The notes under the pieces are model-generated. The model worked only from the letters and a program-made list of their open reading frames with translations. It ran no database searches and was not told the origin of the DNA. Position numbers and translations under genes: made by a program. 40,107 bases of DNA, from contig CANROS010000007.1 of NCBI GenBank assembly GCA_947632305.1, positions 1 through 40,107 of the forward strand. The letters are read 5' to 3'. The DNA is from an uncultured Paenalcaligenes sp. (GTDB lineage: Bacteria; Pseudomonadota; Gammaproteobacteria; Burkholderiales; Burkholderiaceae_B). Shown piece after piece: positions 18,255 through 26,691 of this stretch; within the stretch, counting starts at the first letter, position 1; every line of letters begins with the position of its first letter.

Positions 18255-19508
18255 ATGAAAATAGTAGTATTAGGTAGCGGTGTTATTGGCATAACTACTG
18301 CTTGGTGGTTAGCAGCAGAAGGGCACGAGGTCACGGTGATTGACCGTCAAGCAGGCGCTGGGCGTGAGACTACCCGGGCATGTGGTGGCTTGATCTCAGT
18401 GTCTTCGGCCGAGCCGTGGGCGACTCCACAAACTCCTTGGCAGTTGTTGCGTTGGCTAAGTAAAGATGAAGCGCCGCTTATGTTTAAGCCATCTTTAGAT
18501 ACCAAGCAGTGGCTGTGGGGTTTGTCTTTTTTACGAGAGTGTCAGTCATCTCGTTTTGAAAGCAATTTACGTGCGATGGTGCGTTTGTCTGAGTACAGCC
18601 GTGATTTATTAATGCAGCTACGTCACGAACTTAAACTTAACTATGCCTATCACCAAAATGGTATTTTGAATTTCTACCGAGACGAACATAGCTTTAGTAT
18701 GTCTCAGTCTATGGCAGATAGATTGCGTGATATAGGCGTAGAGCGTCGTTTATTAAGTGTGCCGGAGATGCTCGATATTGAGCCCGCCTTAGCATCGATT
18801 AAAGATCAGTTGGTAGGTGGCGACTATTCCAGTGATGATGAAGCGGGTGACGCCTATGGTTTTACAGAGCAACTGGCTGAAAAAGCCCAACAAAAAGGCG
18901 TGCAGTTTTTATATCAGCATCAAATCGAGAAATTACAGTGTGCGGATGGCAATGTGCAGCACGTTGAGTTGATTGATGCTGAAGGCCAATACCAACGTCT
19001 GCAGGCTGATGCTTTTGTGGTGGCGTTGGGGGCGTTTAGTCCGCATCTTTTAAAACCGTTAGGCATTGCGTGCCCCATCTATCCAGCCAAAGGCTATTCC
19101 GCTACCTTTACTGTGCTAGACCCTCGATCTGTGCCCCAAACCAGTCTAATAGACAGTAAAAATCATTTGGTTTTTACTCGATTGGGTTCTCGGTTACGGG
19201 TATCCGGTTTGGCTGAGTTAACCGGTTATGGTCGTGCGTTAAGCCAACGACGCTGTACAAAGATAGTAAATCTCACAAAAGAGTTGTTCCCAAATCAACT
19301 TGATTTTGATAATGTGCAGTTTTGGTCTGGTTTGCGTCCAGCGACCCCTTCCAACCTCCCTCTGATTGGGCGCACCCACATCAAAAATCTTTATTTAAAT
19401 ACGGGCCATGGCACCTTGGGGTGGACTATGGGCGTGGGTTCAGGTCGGGCTTTGGCTGATATTATCGCTAAACGCCACCCTGAGCCTGAGTTTCCTTTTT
19501 TACATTGA
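18255..19508 (+). CDS. dadA: D-amino acid dehydrogenase, DadA family
   Basis: A 417-residue flavoprotein of the DAO family. It begins MKIVVLGSGVIGITTAWWLA, a GxGxxG dinucleotide-binding fold for FAD, followed by the acidic strand end VTVIDRQ. Near the C terminus it has FWSGLRPATPSNLPLIGRT and LYLNTGHGTLGWTMGVGSG, both typical of DadA. The E. coli enzyme oxidatively deaminates D-amino acids (mainly D-Ala) at the inner membrane and passes electrons to quinones. Here no alanine racemase gene is adjacent, so the physiological substrate is uncertain. The ATG at 18255 was preferred over the in-frame GTG at 18234 because family proteins start at this motif and a GAGAAG ribosome site lies just upstream. 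Confidence 0.88.
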   Translation: MKIVVLGSGVIGITTAWWLAAEGHEVTVIDRQAGAGRETTRACGGLISVSSAEPWATPQTPWQLLRWLSKDEAPLMFKPSLDTKQWLWGLSFLRECQSSRFESNLRAMVRLSEYSRDLLMQLRHELKLNYAYHQNGILNFYRDEHSFSMSQSMADRLRDIGVERRLLSVPEMLDIEPALASIKDQLVGGDYSSDDEAGDAYGFTEQLAEKAQQKGVQFLYQHQIEKLQCADGNVQHVELIDAEGQYQRLQADAFVVALGAFSPHLLKPLGIACPIYPAKGYSATFTVLDPRSVPQTSLIDSKNHLVFTRLGSRLRVSGLAELTGYGRALSQRRCTKIVNLTKELFPNQLDFDNVQFWSGLRPATPSNLPLIGRTHIKNLYLNTGHGTLGWTMGVGSGRALADIIAKRHPEPEFPFLH

Positions 19509-19515
19509 AGGATTT

Positions 19516-20811
19516 ATGATTAGCCATACTTTTTTTACACCTAAACGCCTTAGTGGTGTTTTGTTTTCAGTCCTTGCTGGCTTTGCTTCTACAGCAGCGT
19601 GGTCGGCAACCGATATTCGAGTTTGGTATAGCCTCAATCCCCACAACGAAAAAGCGTTTGAGCAACTAGTAAAAGACTTCAATAAAGAACAAAAAGAAAT
19701 ACAGGTTAAAACCCGAGCTTTTGAGTCTGCCGAGGCCTTGGATGCGGCTCTGACGTTAAGCTCTGACCAAGAGCGTCCTAATGTGGTGCAGTTGCCCGAG
19801 GTCACAGGATTAGACGATGTGGCCACGCGTTCGTATATTTTACCTTTGCACCAGGCTTTAAATAACAGTCCGGCCAAAAACACCAAGTGGTTTTTACCCA
19901 GTGAAAACAACTTTATGCATGATGCCCGCGGACGTTTGTTGGCTTTGCCTTTAATGGCTGAAATTCCCGTCATGTATTACAACATCGACGCCTTTAAAAA
20001 AGCCGGTTTAACTCCCACCCAGCCTTCCCGATCTTGGCAGGATCTCCAGGGACAGTTAGTGACTCTAGCCAACAATGGCTCGCGTCGTTGTCCTTTGACC
20101 TCGGATCAGCCCGTCTCGATTAATCTTGAAAACTTGGCCGCAGTGAACAAGCAGTTTTATGGCACAGGTGCTGGTCAAAAAGCCGGTTTTCATTTCGATA
20201 CGATGTACATACGTCACTTAGCCACCATGATTAGTTGGGTGCGAAGTGAAATTATGGTGCATCCATCTCAGTTCTTGCAGTCGCCCACCCGTTTTTCGAA
20301 TGGTGAGTGTGCCGTGTTTTTATCCAACTCAGGCAATATAGGCCAGTTCGCTGATCAAAGACGCTTGGATTTTGCCATTACGGGCATTCCTTATTATCCT
20401 CAAGTTACCGCAACGCCAGGCAGTCCTTTTGTAACGGGTAGTGGCTTGTGGTTAACCAAAGGCCATGGGGCGCCGGCCGAGCAAGCCAGCGTGGGTTTTG
20501 TCGCTTGGTTGGCACAACCGAAAAATGCGACGCAGTGGTATCAGTCCACTGGTTTCTTGCCTTTGACTCAAGAGGCTTTTAGCAGTACGGGCGCGGATTA
20601 CTACAAAAATCTAGGTGATTGGCGTGAATTAGTCGCTGTGTACGCGCAAAAACCCGCTAGTACCACGCGTGGTTTTAAGATTCACAACTACCACCAAATT
20701 CGTAATGTGTTTAATAACACGTTGCAGAATGCGCTAGAGGGCAAACAGCCCGCCATGACAGCGCTACAAGCTGCCGCAGCCGAGGCGAACAAGCTCGCTA
20801 ATGCCAAATAG
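19516..20811 (+). CDS. ugpB: UgpB-like extracellular solute-binding protein (family 1)
   Basis: A 431-residue periplasmic binding protein. The signal peptide is MISHTFFTPKRLSGVLFSVL plus GFASTAAWSA with cleavage likely after WSA. The mature part starts TDIRVWYSLNPHNEKAFEQL and includes LPLMAEIPVMYYNIDAFKKA, GNIGQFADQRRLDFAITGIP and SPFVTGSGLWLTKGH, as in the sn-glycerol-3-phosphate receptor UgpB. The gene starts 7 bp after dadA with an AAGGA ribosome site. The frame is open 36 codons further upstream, but that part overlaps dadA and has no signal-peptide logic. No permease or ATPase gene (ugpA, ugpE, ugpC) is near, so it is an orphan receptor or works with a distant transporter. Ligand is inferred only from family resemblance. 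Confidence 0.82.
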   Translation: MISHTFFTPKRLSGVLFSVLAGFASTAAWSATDIRVWYSLNPHNEKAFEQLVKDFNKEQKEIQVKTRAFESAEALDAALTLSSDQERPNVVQLPEVTGLDDVATRSYILPLHQALNNSPAKNTKWFLPSENNFMHDARGRLLALPLMAEIPVMYYNIDAFKKAGLTPTQPSRSWQDLQGQLVTLANNGSRRCPLTSDQPVSINLENLAAVNKQFYGTGAGQKAGFHFDTMYIRHLATMISWVRSEIMVHPSQFLQSPTRFSNGECAVFLSNSGNIGQFADQRRLDFAITGIPYYPQVTATPGSPFVTGSGLWLTKGHGAPAEQASVGFVAWLAQPKNATQWYQSTGFLPLTQEAFSSTGADYYKNLGDWRELVAVYAQKPASTTRGFKIHNYHQIRNVFNNTLQNALEGKQPAMTALQAAAAEANKLANAK

Positions 20812-20860
20812 GATAGTTAAATCCTGCGTATAACTACAATCTAGGCAGTTCAGGTTGAAG

Positions 20861-20902
20861 TCTCCAAAATAGCACTCAAGATCTTTTGAGTGCTATTTTT
20901 TT
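20861..20902. terminator. Terminator hairpin between ugpB and the pilus operon
   Basis: Arms AAAATAGCACTCAA (20866-20879) and TTGAGTGCTATTTT (20886-20899) pair perfectly over 14 bp around a 6-base loop. A run of seven T covers 20896-20902. In reverse the left arm also starts with four A, so it could act both ways. It ends the ugpB transcript, and its T-run stops immediately before the pilL ribosome-binding site. Confidence 0.85.
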
Positions 20903-20907
20903 GGAGA
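20861..20907 (+). promoter_or_regulatory. Possible Shine-Dalgarno-masking extension of the hairpin upstream of pilL
   Basis: TCTCC at 20861-20865, just outside the left arm of the terminator, is complementary to GGAGA at 20903-20907, which is the pilL Shine-Dalgarno sequence 5 bases before the ATG. Allowing a TTT bulge, the hairpin extends by 5 bp and hides the ribosome site. RNA reading through from ugpB would thus be poorly translated for pilL. This is a structural reading of the sequence; regulation is inferred. Confidence 0.45.
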
Positions 20908-20912
20908 TAAGC

Positions 20913-21764
20913 ATGGTGTATAAAACCATAGCAGTAGCAGTGCTGTTATTGCTGCTCAGTGGGTGTGAACATACCCCCTCTTGGGCGCAGCGCTTTTCCT
21001 TTTTGCAGTCCTCACCCCCGTCTGCGGAGTCGTTTGATTTTAACTGGCAGTTATCGGGTGATCGTGAAGTGGCACCTTTGCAAGTCTTCAGTACTCCTAC
21101 GCAGGTCTGGCTACAGTTTGTGCCCAATCAGCCGGTGCCGGCTATTTTTGCGCTTGAGGGCGCGCAGCAAAAAATCCTTTCTTACACCCGCTCAGAGCCG
21201 TACGTGGTGTTAACGGGGGCATGGCGGCATTTGTTGTTTAAAGGGGCAAGTTTAGAGGCTAAAGCTCGTCATAGCTCAGCAGAGCTAATGGGCCTCACGA
21301 CTCAGGAGTCGGTTGTGGCGCAGGCTGATCCGGTTTCTTTAATGACTACAGATTCAGAGCTAGATCCAGAGCCGGAGCCGGAGCCGGAGTTTTTTGTTGC
21401 AGCAGCCCCAGTGCAGCAAACAGAAGAGCAAACGGTTGCGGTCGCTGCTTTTGACTTAGCCGCGCTACCTTTTAGGGCAGAGCCTAGCGATCACACCTTA
21501 CGCCAAACCTTAAAGCGTTGGGCGCAGCGTGAGGGTTGGCTTTTTCAGGATCAGCATTGGGAGCTAGAAGTGGATCTGCCCATTGTGTCGGCCGCCACGT
21601 TTAGCGCTAGTTTTAGTGATTCCGTCGAGCAGTTGATGCGAAGCACGGCTCTAGGCAGTAGACCTTTGCAGGCCTGTTTTTATAGCAATAAAGTCATGCG
21701 AGTTATTGCTTTGGTGCAGTCTTGTGACCCCAGTGAAACGTCTTCGTCATTTACTCAGGGGTAA
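20913..21764 (+). CDS. pilL: Type IVb pilus lipoprotein PilL (TcpQ C-terminal domain)
   Basis: A 283-residue lipoprotein. MVYKTIAVAVLLLLLSGC gives a signal peptide with lipobox LSGC and lipidated Cys18. Glu20-free early mature sequence, an acidic EPEPEPE spacer (about residues 153-158) and a C-terminal domain follow. That domain includes LRQTLKRWAQREGWLFQDQH and AFYSN-like CFYSNKVMRVI, matching the TcpQ/PilL C-terminal domain that helps place the secretin in the outer membrane. ATG 20913 is preferred because GGAGA lies 5 bases upstream; an earlier TTG (20886) lies in the terminator stem. First gene of the pilus operon; pilN starts 3 bp after its stop. About 280 residues is somewhat shorter than R64 PilL. 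Confidence 0.78.
   Translation: MVYKTIAVAVLLLLLSGCEHTPSWAQRFSFLQSSPPSAESFDFNWQLSGDREVAPLQVFSTPTQVWLQFVPNQPVPAIFALEGAQQKILSYTRSEPYVVLTGAWRHLLFKGASLEAKARHSSAELMGLTTQESVVAQADPVSLMTTDSELDPEPEPEPEFFVAAAPVQQTEEQTVAVAAFDLAALPFRAEPSDHTLRQTLKRWAQREGWLFQDQHWELEVDLPIVSAATFSASFSDSVEQLMRSTALGSRPLQACFYSNKVMRVIALVQSCDPSETSSSFTQG
21369..21389 (+). repeat. Hexanucleotide tandem repeat GAGCCG in pilL
   Basis: Three and a half copies of GAGCCG code for the Glu-Pro repeat of the PilL linker. Because the unit is 6 bases, gain or loss of copies would change linker length without breaking the frame. Confidence 0.8.
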
Positions 21765-21767
21765 GGC

Positions 21768-23333
21768 ATGCGCATTCATCTTAGCCTTTTGAGTAGTGTG
21801 ACGTTACTGAGCGGGTGTCAAATGATGACACAGCTACACGCTTTTCAAGAGCATTTTAGCCAAGAGCGTGAGCGTACTGAGCATATCCAACAGCAAGTGC
21901 AGCAAAGTGTTCAGCCCAAGGCAACAGCCCGTCATGTAGAGCAACCGTGGGTGGTGGGTAAAGTTCAACCTTTGGCGCGTGAGCTGATTTTGCCACCTGC
22001 CTTTCAGGCTAACGTTTCAACTACGCTTATTTTTCAAACTCAAGCCCTAGAGTTAGACCAAATTGCTGAGCGCATTGCCTTGGCGACTCAGATTCCTGTT
22101 CGGGTGCAACCTGAAGCCAAACTCAGCTCAGAGGCATTTTTGCCTTTGGGTCAGGCCAAGGTGGGCATTGCGAATACGAAGCGTTTACGTTTGGTGGGCA
22201 CGCCCGAACCCTTGGCGCAAAGCCTGGATCGTATTAGTGCTTTTTTTGACGTGAGTTGGCGTTATACGGGGGAAAGCATTGAGTTTTACAAGGTAGAAAC
22301 TCGTGCTTTTCAAATTCGTGCTTTGTCGTTGACTTCATCCAGTCATGCTCGGGTGGGCAATCAAACAGAAACAGAGAAAAGCGGGTTTAGTAGTCAATCG
22401 GGCACAGAACTGTACCAAGATGATCAGGATGAATGGTTAGGTCTAAAAGAACGTCTGGCTTTATTTATGACTGGAGCCGGTCGCATTGTCGCGATCAATG
22501 GGGGGAGCCAAACCATAGTAGTTAGCGATACCCCTGCAGCGCTAGAGCAAATAGAGCAGTTTTTGAAGGTGGAAAATCAAGCGCTGACTAGACGAGTGCG
22601 CTTAGTTTTTGAGGAAATTACCCTCAATTTAAAAAGCGACTCCGAGGTGAATTTAGATTGGAATTTAATTTTTCAAAGTGCGCAAGTGGCTGCTTCGGCG
22701 AGTGTGACGGGCCTAGGGGCAGCGGCTTTACAGCAAGTCGGTTCAGCGGCTATTCAACAGGGGCCTTTTAGTCAAAGTGAAGCGTTTATTAAGGTGCTTG
22801 CTGAAGTGGCCCAGGTAGTGCGACGTCATAGCATTCCGGTATTAAGTCTAAATCGACGCCCAGTCACGCATGCGTTGCGTACTACCTTTAGCTACATAGA
22901 CAAGGTAGAAAATACGCCCTATAGCACTAGTAGTGGGCTGACGACTAACTCTGTGAGCCTTAGCCAAAAAGAAGAAACGGTAGGCTCGATCTTAACTTTG
23001 GTGCCCGATATTCAAGAGGATGGGCAAGTGCTGTTGTCTATTGCCTATGACAACACCGTGGCCCAGCCTTTAAAAACCATCAAAGTCGGCTCTGTTGAAC
23101 AAGGGATGCAGGTGCAACAAGTCACCATCGAAGGGTCGGCGACGGTGCAGCAGGTGCTGCTGCGACCGGGCCAGCCTTTGGTGGTGGCTGGTTTTGATCA
23201 TAACGAGCAACAGCAAGTCGAGCGACGCTTAAGCCCTGGCTTATCGCTTCTGTTTGGCGGTGGGCAGCGCTTACAAGAACAACGCCTGAGGACATTATTG
23301 ATCGTAACAGCACAAGTCGAGGAGGGGGGCTAA
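21768..23333 (+). CDS. pilN: Type IVb pilus outer-membrane secretin lipoprotein PilN
   Basis: A 521-residue protein starting MRIHLSLLSSVTLLSGC, a lipoprotein signal with Cys17 as the lipid site. The middle part, LDQIAERIALATQIPVRVQP, resembles a secretin N-domain. The C-terminal half carries the secretin pore region, from VRLVFEEITLNLKSDSEVNL to LVVAGFDHNEQQQVERRLSP and a final beta-strand LRTLLIVTAQVE. R64 PilN is likewise a lipoprotein secretin, the channel through which the pilus leaves the cell. Its TAA overlaps the pilO ATG (TAATG), so translation is coupled. Confidence 0.87.
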   Translation: MRIHLSLLSSVTLLSGCQMMTQLHAFQEHFSQERERTEHIQQQVQQSVQPKATARHVEQPWVVGKVQPLARELILPPAFQANVSTTLIFQTQALELDQIAERIALATQIPVRVQPEAKLSSEAFLPLGQAKVGIANTKRLRLVGTPEPLAQSLDRISAFFDVSWRYTGESIEFYKVETRAFQIRALSLTSSSHARVGNQTETEKSGFSSQSGTELYQDDQDEWLGLKERLALFMTGAGRIVAINGGSQTIVVSDTPAALEQIEQFLKVENQALTRRVRLVFEEITLNLKSDSEVNLDWNLIFQSAQVAASASVTGLGAAALQQVGSAAIQQGPFSQSEAFIKVLAEVAQVVRRHSIPVLSLNRRPVTHALRTTFSYIDKVENTPYSTSSGLTTNSVSLSQKEETVGSILTLVPDIQEDGQVLLSIAYDNTVAQPLKTIKVGSVEQGMQVQQVTIEGSATVQQVLLRPGQPLVVAGFDHNEQQQVERRLSPGLSLLFGGGQRLQEQRLRTLLIVTAQVEEGG

Positions 23334-24556
23334 TGTCTCAAGAATATATACAGTCGTGTGGCAGCTATCAATTGGTGTTTGGATTGCGGTGGTTTCCTGT
23401 GCTCGGTGCTTCTACGGCTCAGCAAGCTCGGAATTTGTATAAGCGTCATCATGCAAAAGCCTGGGTGGTAGCGGGACGTCATTTCTCTAGTGTGGGTCTA
23501 AGCATGAGTGGTTTTAGTGCTAGAGCGCATCATGTCTCTGCTGCTGTGTGTTTTGCTACTTTATTTCCACGGGGGGTGCACGCTGCTATTTATCAATTAA
23601 CAGCAGAACGTTATTGGTTAATCGCCGCCCACGAAGGCACCCCGTTGCGTCACGGTGATATGGTCTTTGAATCGGTGGAGCAAGCTCAACAACGGGTGCA
23701 GCAATTGACGGTGCACCATACCACGTTGGTGTTACAGCCCGAGGTGCTCTCTATTCAAGCGTTGATTCCTTTGTTGACGCAACGTATGCGCCTTAAGGCC
23801 AAAATGCAGCCTATACGGCAGCGCCGCTGGGCTTGGGTAGCGGGGGCGACGGTAGTGGTCAGTTTGGTCTATTGGAGTTATGTGCCTCGTGTTTCTGTAG
23901 CGGCAGTCGATCCAGCGCCTGTGTTTGATCCTTACCAGCATTATTGGGAACAACAGTCACGTCCAGCGAGTCATTACGTGGCTTTACAGGTTTTGTTAGA
24001 GCATTGGCAGCAATTGCCTTTAACCTTAGCGGCTTGGCGCTTAGCTGATTCCAATTGCCAAGTCCAAAAAACAGCTTGGCAGTGCATACATAGCTTTAAA
24101 CCTACGATGGAAAGTGCCAATGTGCTGGATTTCCAACAACAGCAGCCCAGCGAGTGGCAAATGGTGCAAGCGGATTTGCAGCATATTCAAGTCCAAACTC
24201 AAGTGGTTTTTCAATCTACTGATCCACGCCGTTGGCGCGCATCGCAAGCCTTACAAGCAGAACTTTTAGCCAAGCTGCAACGCATTAAACCGGCTTTTCA
24301 AACGATTAAATTACAAGAGCCTATACGTTATCTGGCTAAAAATACAGCCATAGCCACCAGTCCTGAAATACGTCCTATTTTTGAGCAAAGTCTTTCCCTA
24401 CAAGCACCGTTACGTTCCTTGGCGTTGTTGTTGGACTTTGATGAGCATTTTTATTGGGAAAAAGCCTCTTTTATTGTGAATCAAAAGGCTAAGGCCACCT
24501 TAAAGCAAAGTGCGGTGCAGGTTCAATTACATGGGGTGGCCTATGCGCGCGATTAA
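23333..24556 (+). CDS. pilO: Type IVb pilus assembly protein PilO (PilO2 family)
   Basis: A 407-residue protein with one membrane segment near residues 167-184 (WVAGATVVVSLVYWSYVP), a cytoplasmic N-terminal part and a periplasmic C-terminal part rich in Gln and Trp. The layout, length and place between pilN and pilP match PilO of R64-type pili. PilO is thought to be an inner-membrane scaffold linking the ATPase/platform to the secretin. Family similarity is mostly structural, so the name depends partly on gene order. The start overlaps the pilN stop by 1 base; the end overlaps pilP by 14 bases. Confidence 0.75.
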   Translation: MSQEYIQSCGSYQLVFGLRWFPVLGASTAQQARNLYKRHHAKAWVVAGRHFSSVGLSMSGFSARAHHVSAAVCFATLFPRGVHAAIYQLTAERYWLIAAHEGTPLRHGDMVFESVEQAQQRVQQLTVHHTTLVLQPEVLSIQALIPLLTQRMRLKAKMQPIRQRRWAWVAGATVVVSLVYWSYVPRVSVAAVDPAPVFDPYQHYWEQQSRPASHYVALQVLLEHWQQLPLTLAAWRLADSNCQVQKTAWQCIHSFKPTMESANVLDFQQQQPSEWQMVQADLQHIQVQTQVVFQSTDPRRWRASQALQAELLAKLQRIKPAFQTIKLQEPIRYLAKNTAIATSPEIRPIFEQSLSLQAPLRSLALLLDFDEHFYWEKASFIVNQKAKATLKQSAVQVQLHGVAYARD

Positions 24557-24962
24557 AGGATGGGTTTGGGTTTTAGCGGGTGTGTGGCTGGCTCTAGGAG
24601 GCATGCCACTACGGGCTGAAAGTCATTCACATTTTGATGCGGATCAAATGCAAGTCTTAGAGCTAATGCGACAGGAAACAGAAAAGTTGTTGCGTCCAGT
24701 AGCTAAAGCGCCTCCAGCAGTGGCTCCACCTGTAGTGGATACGCTTTATTTAAAAGCCGTGTATGGCGTAGGCAAGCGTTTGTTGGCTGAAGTGCATTGG
24801 AATGGTCAAGACTATCTTTATCTTAAGGGGCAAACTTGGCCTTTGGGGCATGCGCAGCAAAAAAACTTGCGCTTAGTCAAAATGGCAGGGCGCTGTATTA
24901 CCTTAGCTCAGCAGGAAACCCAGCATCATTTGTGTGTGAATACGCCAGGAGCAGAACCATGA
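24543..24962 (+). CDS. pilP: Type IVb pilus biogenesis protein PilP
   Basis: A 139-residue exported protein. MRAIKGWVWVLAGVWLALGG is a signal sequence with cleavage likely after LRA near residue 25. The mature part has a helical stretch, a Pro-rich linker (PPAVAPPV) and a small beta domain, LYLKAVYGVGKRLLAEVHWN, resembling the PilP family. A pair of Cys near the C terminus may form a disulfide. PilP probably bridges the inner-membrane complex and the secretin. ATG 24543 gives a clean signal peptide; an earlier in-frame GTG-type extension to 24510 would put RCRFNYMGWP ahead of it. It overlaps pilO by 14 bp and pilQ by 4 bp. Confidence 0.75.
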   Translation: MRAIKGWVWVLAGVWLALGGMPLRAESHSHFDADQMQVLELMRQETEKLLRPVAKAPPAVAPPVVDTLYLKAVYGVGKRLLAEVHWNGQDYLYLKGQTWPLGHAQQKNLRLVKMAGRCITLAQQETQHHLCVNTPGAEP

Positions 24963-26686
24963 TGACTAAATGGTTGCCGCGTACGGCTTTTAAACGTCAG
25001 GCCGACAGTTTTGACCTATCAGGGCTGGCGCAGTTAGATGAGATTCCGGTATTAAGCAGCTCTCACGCTATTCAACAATTAGACCCTCAGATCGAGCGTT
25101 TATTGATTACTGAGTTTGAGTTGGGGGAACAAGCCAGTCGCATTTGTCCGGTTTTGCTGGCTGACCAAACCGTGACGGTTTTTGCTATTAAAGAACACCA
25201 AACCGGAGATGCGTTGTTGACGTTATGGCAGCAGTTACAAGACAAAGGGTATCGCTTAGCGGCGGTGCCTTGTTATGTGCTTAGTGTGAGTTTATTGCTG
25301 GAGCTGATTCGAGACACGCAGCTGACAGGTGAGGATTTAGTCCTAGGAGCCGGAGCCAGCACCTTATGGAGCCAAGCTGATTTATTTAATGCTTTTTTGG
25401 ATATTGTGCGTTGGGGGGTACAGCATAAATCCAGTGATATTCATATCAATATCTTCACCGCCAGCGAGTGTTCGGAAGTCCGTTTTTCTATTGCAGGGCG
25501 CTATGTGTTTCCTCCTAAGTTTCATGGGATGAGCACGCGTTTTTTATTGGATATGTTAGCCGTAGCGTGGATGAATATTCGAGGAGGGAATGGGGCGGTG
25601 TTTGACCCCCACAAAGAGCAACAAGGTAGTTTGAACTGTGAGGTGGATGGTAGTGCTTTGATGTTGCGCTGGGGCTCTTTAGCTGCTGAATTAGGCCCCA
25701 GTATCTGTTTGCGGGTTTTACATAGAGAGGTGGAAGCCACTTTACCGGATTTGGCTAGCTTGGGTTATTTGCCTGACCAGCAAGAGCAACTGCAAAACAC
25801 CTTGGCCGGTGAGGGCGGTGCGGTCATTTTTTCTGGTGCAGTGGGTTCAGGTAAATCAACCACCTTAGCGGCGTTGGTGGCGCAGTTACCCTCATGGCGT
25901 AAGCTCATCAGCATAGAGGATCCGGTGGAATATTTAATTCCTAATGCCATTCAGGTGGCCTTGAGTCGCGATTTACATAACGAATCTCATCAACCCTTTG
26001 GGGCCAAACTACGAGCGCTTAAGCGAGCTGCGATGACAGATGTGCTGTTAGGGGAAATACGGGATTTAGAAACCGGTAGAGCTTTTACTGATTTGAGCTC
26101 CTCAGGTGTACGTCTATACACCACGGTACATGCAGCGAGCGCTGCCTTGGTTCCTGCTCGGTTGCATTCAGATTTTGTGGGAGTTTCCATGGATTTGATG
26201 GCTGCCCCAGGTATTTTGCGTCTGCTGGTGCATCAGTGTTTATTGCCCCGTTTGTGTGCCGAGTGTGCTTTGCCTTTAAGCGCATTGCAGCAATTTCCTG
26301 CGCTGGCGTTATCAGTGACTCAAGGCGATTTCCAACGTTGGAAAGATCAGCTTGGCGCCTTGGTGGGCGAGGCCGGTCTGCAGCAAATGCGTGTGCGTCA
26401 GCCGGAGGGTTGTGCGCACTGTATAAACCCTGAGTTACCGGATTTAAACGGCTGGCAGGGTCGTATTGTAAGTGCTGAGATCCTAGATCCCATTTTATAC
26501 CCGGACTACCTGAGCGCTTTGCATCACAAGCAACCGGTGTTGCCAGACTTACTGCAACAGGGGTGGCGTCCTTTACGTTACAACGCGCTGCAGCAAGCGT
26601 TGTTGGGGTTGATTGATCCCTTTGATTTAGAGCGCTATTTTTCTGTTTTTAATTCCGCTGCTTGGCAGGGCTACAAAGGGGGGTAA
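24959..26686 (+). CDS. pilQ: Type IVb pilus assembly ATPase PilQ (GspE/PilB superfamily)
   Basis: A 575-residue secretion ATPase. Walker A is GAVGSGKST at residues 293-301, followed by the Asp box region LISIEDPVEYLIP, Walker B region TDVLLGEIRD near residue 359 and the His box YTTVHAASA. Near the C terminus a tetracysteine zinc-type motif is seen, CLLPRLCAEC then GCAHC. It powers pilus extension by driving PilR. The ATG at 24959 overlaps the pilP stop as ATGA with AGGA 8 bases upstream; a second ATG follows at once. The frame is open further upstream but inside pilP. Only one such ATPase is present, so there is no PilT-like retraction motor in the cluster. Confidence 0.9.
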   Translation: MMTKWLPRTAFKRQADSFDLSGLAQLDEIPVLSSSHAIQQLDPQIERLLITEFELGEQASRICPVLLADQTVTVFAIKEHQTGDALLTLWQQLQDKGYRLAAVPCYVLSVSLLLELIRDTQLTGEDLVLGAGASTLWSQADLFNAFLDIVRWGVQHKSSDIHINIFTASECSEVRFSIAGRYVFPPKFHGMSTRFLLDMLAVAWMNIRGGNGAVFDPHKEQQGSLNCEVDGSALMLRWGSLAAELGPSICLRVLHREVEATLPDLASLGYLPDQQEQLQNTLAGEGGAVIFSGAVGSGKSTTLAALVAQLPSWRKLISIEDPVEYLIPNAIQVALSRDLHNESHQPFGAKLRALKRAAMTDVLLGEIRDLETGRAFTDLSSSGVRLYTTVHAASAALVPARLHSDFVGVSMDLMAAPGILRLLVHQCLLPRLCAECALPLSALQQFPALALSVTQGDFQRWKDQLGALVGEAGLQQMRVRQPEGCAHCINPELPDLNGWQGRIVSAEILDPILYPDYLSALHHKQPVLPDLLQQGWRPLRYNALQQALLGLIDPFDLERYFSVFNSAAWQGYKGG

Positions 26687-26691
26687 ATCAG

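Noticed and set aside
19408-19515. Upstream extension of the ugpB frame over the end of dadA
   Set aside because: It overlaps dadA by about 100 bases and hides the signal peptide; ATG 19516 has a good ribosome site and a clean export signal.
19500-19973. Minus-strand 157-codon frame at the start of ugpB
   Set aside because: Antisense to a clear coding region, with no ribosome site or known motif.
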